Shown one piece after another: positions 15,183-17,089 of a stretch of 17,089 nucleotides of DNA (the first letter of the stretch is position 1; the number at the start of each line of letters is the position of its first letter). The notes under the pieces were generated by a model. The model made no database searches. It was not told the origin of the DNA and saw only the letters and a list, made by a program, of their open reading frames with translations. A program made the position numbers and the translations under genes. This DNA comes from Campylobacteraceae bacterium (GTDB taxonomy: Bacteria > Campylobacterota > Campylobacteria > Campylobacterales > Sulfurovaceae): positions 1-17,089 of the forward strand of contig JALVWV010000048.1 of assembly GCA_027023145.1 (NCBI GenBank). Direction: 5' to 3'.

Positions 15183-16214
15183 TTATCGGCAGGCGTTTTC
15201 AGCAGTGATGAAATCACGGACTTTGTAGCTGTATTTGTTTTTCTTCAGCACCAAAAAGGCACGGAATGCCGTGAATTCATCCTCCTCGTGTTCTTCGAGG
15301 AGATGTTCAGCTTTGTCAATCATCTCATAGCGGAAGAGGAGGAACAGGTACGCCGCTTCAGCACGACTGCTCTGTGATACACGCTGCTTGAACCACGCAA
15401 GATTTTCGTCCGGACCAAAAGCCGTGATGGTGCTACGAACCAGACGCATATACTGTGCGCAATCAAGATCAAGGGGTTCAAGAAACGCTTCGAGATTCTC
15501 CTGCGTCAAACCAACATCTTCTCCGGCATCCGCACGATCAAGAAGAACCGTCAAGTCGGCAAACGAAAAACGGTCGGCAAATTTTTTGAGCTTGAAAAAC
15601 GTATCTTTACGCAAAGCCTGTTGCAGTGCAACGTCGACACACACTGGAGCGTATTCACTCTCTGCCCGCAAAATTGCATCAGCATACTCGGGATCTTTTT
15701 CTAGACGGTTCAGTTGATTCTGGATCAAGAGTGGATTCTCTTTTGAGAGGAGATGTTCGACCTTTTTCTCCTTGAGATCGACCACCTCTCCGTTTTGAAC
15801 CTGCTGGATCCACTTTGCTGTTTTGGACAACTTACTCGAGACACCTTCGGGCAACTCCAAAACCTTCAGAGTACTCGACGCCAAAAGCTCTGCCCCCTCA
15901 CGGATGCGGGGGATCGTATAGCGGAGTGTTTTGGGCTCATGGATCATCGACCAAAAGAGTGCATCCTGCATTGTATCGGCATCCCGTTGCCACTTGCGAC
16001 GGACAAAGTAGTTGCGTGTACCGTGGTAAAAGAAATGCAAAAGGGTCAACAACAGAAGCAAAAGCAGAGGCACTGCAACCCAAAGAGCTACAGGAAGATC
16101 GAGATTTTGACCCAACACTTCCATAACATAATTCCCCGGGGCTAGCGTGTAGACAAACCCGATCACCAATCCTATAAATGCCAACGAAGCAAATGTATAC
16201 AGACCCAAGCGCAT
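15183..16214 (-). CDS. Conserved two-TM membrane protein of unknown function
   Basis: This 343-residue protein of unknown function has two predicted membrane segments near its start (about 5-24 and 42-62). A soluble, charged, mostly helical part of about 280 residues follows and is probably cytoplasmic. No catalytic motif is seen. The frame is open further to 16256, but that extension lies inside the dksA-like gene; the ATG at 16212-16214 has AAGGA six bases upstream and is preferred. It sits between dksA and dusB, as a putative membrane protein does in C. jejuni (Cj0124c, from memory), so it is probably a lineage-wide gene rather than an insertion. Function cannot be inferred from position alone. 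Confidence 0.85.
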   Translation of the reverse strand: MRLGLYTFASLAFIGLVIGFVYTLAPGNYVMEVLGQNLDLPVALWVAVPLLLLLLLTLLHFFYHGTRNYFVRRKWQRDADTMQDALFWSMIHEPKTLRYTIPRIREGAELLASSTLKVLELPEGVSSKLSKTAKWIQQVQNGEVVDLKEKKVEHLLSKENPLLIQNQLNRLEKDPEYADAILRAESEYAPVCVDVALQQALRKDTFFKLKKFADRFSFADLTVLLDRADAGEDVGLTQENLEAFLEPLDLDCAQYMRLVRSTITAFGPDENLAWFKQRVSQSSRAEAAYLFLLFRYEMIDKAEHLLEEHEEDEFTAFRAFLVLKKNKYSYKVRDFITAENACR

Positions 16215-16227
16215 GGCTGTTCCTTTC

Positions 16228-16584
16228 TTAACTGTGTTCTTTTTCGGTGATCTCACGGCAGGTGATGCAATAGCGTGCGAAGGTTTTCACTTCCAAACGC
16301 GCCCGTCCGATAGGTTCTTCGCACATTTCGCAGATGCCGTAAGTTCCGTTTCTGATTTTACCCAAAGCAATGTCAATTTCGGCTAATTCCCGGCGCTGTT
16401 GATCGGCAATGGCATTGTCAATGCCTGTTTCGGTCGCCACAGCAGCCAAATCACCCTCTTCGCGCAAGTCCATCCGCTGCATCTGCGAAATCATCCCGTA
16501 GGCATCTTCGAGGTTTTTTTGGATCTGTTCTTTACGCGCTAGCAATTTTTCTTCAAACGCTCTCAACTCTTCTTTGGTCAACAT
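16228..16584 (-). CDS. dksA: DksA/TraR-family zinc-finger transcription factor
   Basis: This 118-residue protein has a coiled-coil hairpin and a C-terminal C4 zinc finger, C85-C88 (CEMC) and C106-C109 (CITC), typical of DksA/TraR. DksA enters the RNA polymerase secondary channel and adjusts transcription together with ppGpp. The hairpin-tip region EEGDLAA (42-48) offers an aspartate and an alanine in the place of the tip residues D74 and A76 of E. coli DksA, suggesting activity, but it is shorter than the 151 residues of E. coli DksA. The C. jejuni ortholog (Cj0125c, from memory) is a DksA-like regulator. The ATG lies eight bases after rlmH with AGGAT a few bases upstream. Confidence 0.92.
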   Translation of the reverse strand: MLTKEELRAFEEKLLARKEQIQKNLEDAYGMISQMQRMDLREEGDLAAVATETGIDNAIADQQRRELAEIDIALGKIRNGTYGICEMCEEPIGRARLEVKTFARYCITCREITEKEHS

Positions 16585-16592
16585 GTTCTATC

Positions 16593-17054
16593 CTATTTAT
16601 GATATGGATGGTTATGAAGGATGCTCAAACCCCGGAAGATTTGTTCCGCCAACACCACTGCGATCAGTTTATGTGAAAGCGTTATTTTACCAAATGATAC
16701 AGCCGTATTACATTTATCTATAAAACCTCTCTCAAAGCCGTAAGCACCGCCAATGAAGAGATTGACCACCCCTCTATCCTTAAACAATTTAGCAAAGGTA
16801 GGACTGTCCACCTCTTTTGCTGCAGGATCGAGAACAATGTTATATCCGTTTCCCAAATATTTGTCATAAGCTTGTGCATAGCTCCGTCTGGCAACTTCAG
16901 CTGAGACCTCATGGGCACGGGCGATCTCCTTGGTAAAGATCTTATGCACCTCGATATCCGCCCACTGCTTCGCGCTTTTGATGTAGTGGTCGATCAAGGG
17001 GTCATAAAGTTCCTTCTTCCCTTTTTTGTCAATGACGTATATATGAATTTTCAT
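16593..17054 (-). CDS. rlmH: 23S rRNA pseudouridine1915-N3-methyltransferase RlmH
   Basis: This 153-residue SPOUT-class methyltransferase, formerly YbeA, methylates pseudouridine 1915 in helix 69 of 23S rRNA. The C-terminal knot shows FIGGAYGF (100-107), LSHKLIAVVLAEQIFRG (126-142) and the terminal NHPYHK, all diagnostic. Its substrate pseudouridine is made by RluD, whose probable gene is also in this window. The ATG at 17052-17054 overlaps the stop of the frame before it as ATGA, so translation is coupled to an upstream gene. Confidence 0.97.
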   Translation of the reverse strand: MKIHIYVIDKKGKKELYDPLIDHYIKSAKQWADIEVHKIFTKEIARAHEVSAEVARRSYAQAYDKYLGNGYNIVLDPAAKEVDSPTFAKLFKDRGVVNLFIGGAYGFERGFIDKCNTAVSFGKITLSHKLIAVVLAEQIFRGLSILHNHPYHK

Positions 17055-17089
17055 GCCAAACCCTCTACCATTTTCATTTTGCCATCCAC
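17051..17089 (-). CDS. Extreme 3' end of an upstream gene (partial)
   Basis: On the minus strand a frame is open from the window edge for twelve codons (VDGKMKMVEGLA) to a TGA at 17051-17053 that overlaps the rlmH ATG as ATGA. That overlap is the usual spacing in this operon, which is the main support. In C. jejuni the gene before rlmH is accD (Cj0127c, from memory), but twelve codons are too few to identify it. Confidence 0.35.
   Translation of the reverse strand: MDGKMKMVEGLA

Noticed and set aside
1..17089. CRISPR arrays, tRNA/rRNA genes, insertion sequences, prophage genes
   Set aside because: I saw no regularly spaced repeats, no cloverleaf or rRNA segments and no transposase, integrase or phage proteins.

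Overview
The window reads as chromosome from a Campylobacterota (epsilonproteobacterial) organism, probably a Sulfurimonas/Sulfuricurvum-like relative. This rests on protein content and gene order, not on a database search. The order amidase, nitronate monooxygenase-like protein, tyrS, spoT, rpoZ, pyrH, LytM protein, ftsX, ftsE, trmB, FN3 lipoprotein, rluD matches, from memory, the run Cj1269c-Cj1280c of Campylobacter jejuni. The order dusB, two-TM protein, dksA-like, rlmH matches Cj0123c-Cj0126c. Every gene is on the minus strand except a partial AT-rich gene at the left edge, so transcription runs from high to low coordinates.

Layout from right to left (transcription order). 17089-14184: the last codons of an unidentified gene, then rlmH, dksA-like, a conserved two-TM protein of unknown function and dusB, tightly packed. 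14084-13515: a stand-alone PAS protein resembling the energy-taxis sensor CetB. 13518-7797: rluD, an FN3 lipoprotein, trmB, ftsE, ftsX and an EnvC-like LytM protein, all overlapping or nearly so. 7773-1111: a candidate promoter, then pyrH, rpoZ, spoT, tyrS, the flavin oxidoreductase and an AMIN/Amidase_3 amidase with gaps of 3-22 bases. 1107-438: a Phd/YefM-PIN toxin-antitoxin pair with its own consensus promoter and a two-site operator, sitting directly behind the amidase stop codon. 437-238: a convergent intergenic region with REP-like palindromes. 237-1: the 3' end of a plus-strand DUF2442 gene, much more AT-rich than the rest.

Functionally, two groups stand out. FtsE, FtsX, a LytM protein with no zinc ligands and a periplasmic amidase make up the parts of the septal peptidoglycan-splitting pathway. 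SpoT, RpoZ (omega) and DksA make up the parts of ppGpp signalling. The core is ordinary housekeeping DNA. The accessory and least ordinary part is the first ~1.1 kb, where the toxin-antitoxin cassette, the REP-like hairpins and the AT-rich DUF2442 gene lie together. I found no clear undescribed multi-gene system, no tRNA or rRNA genes and no CRISPR array.
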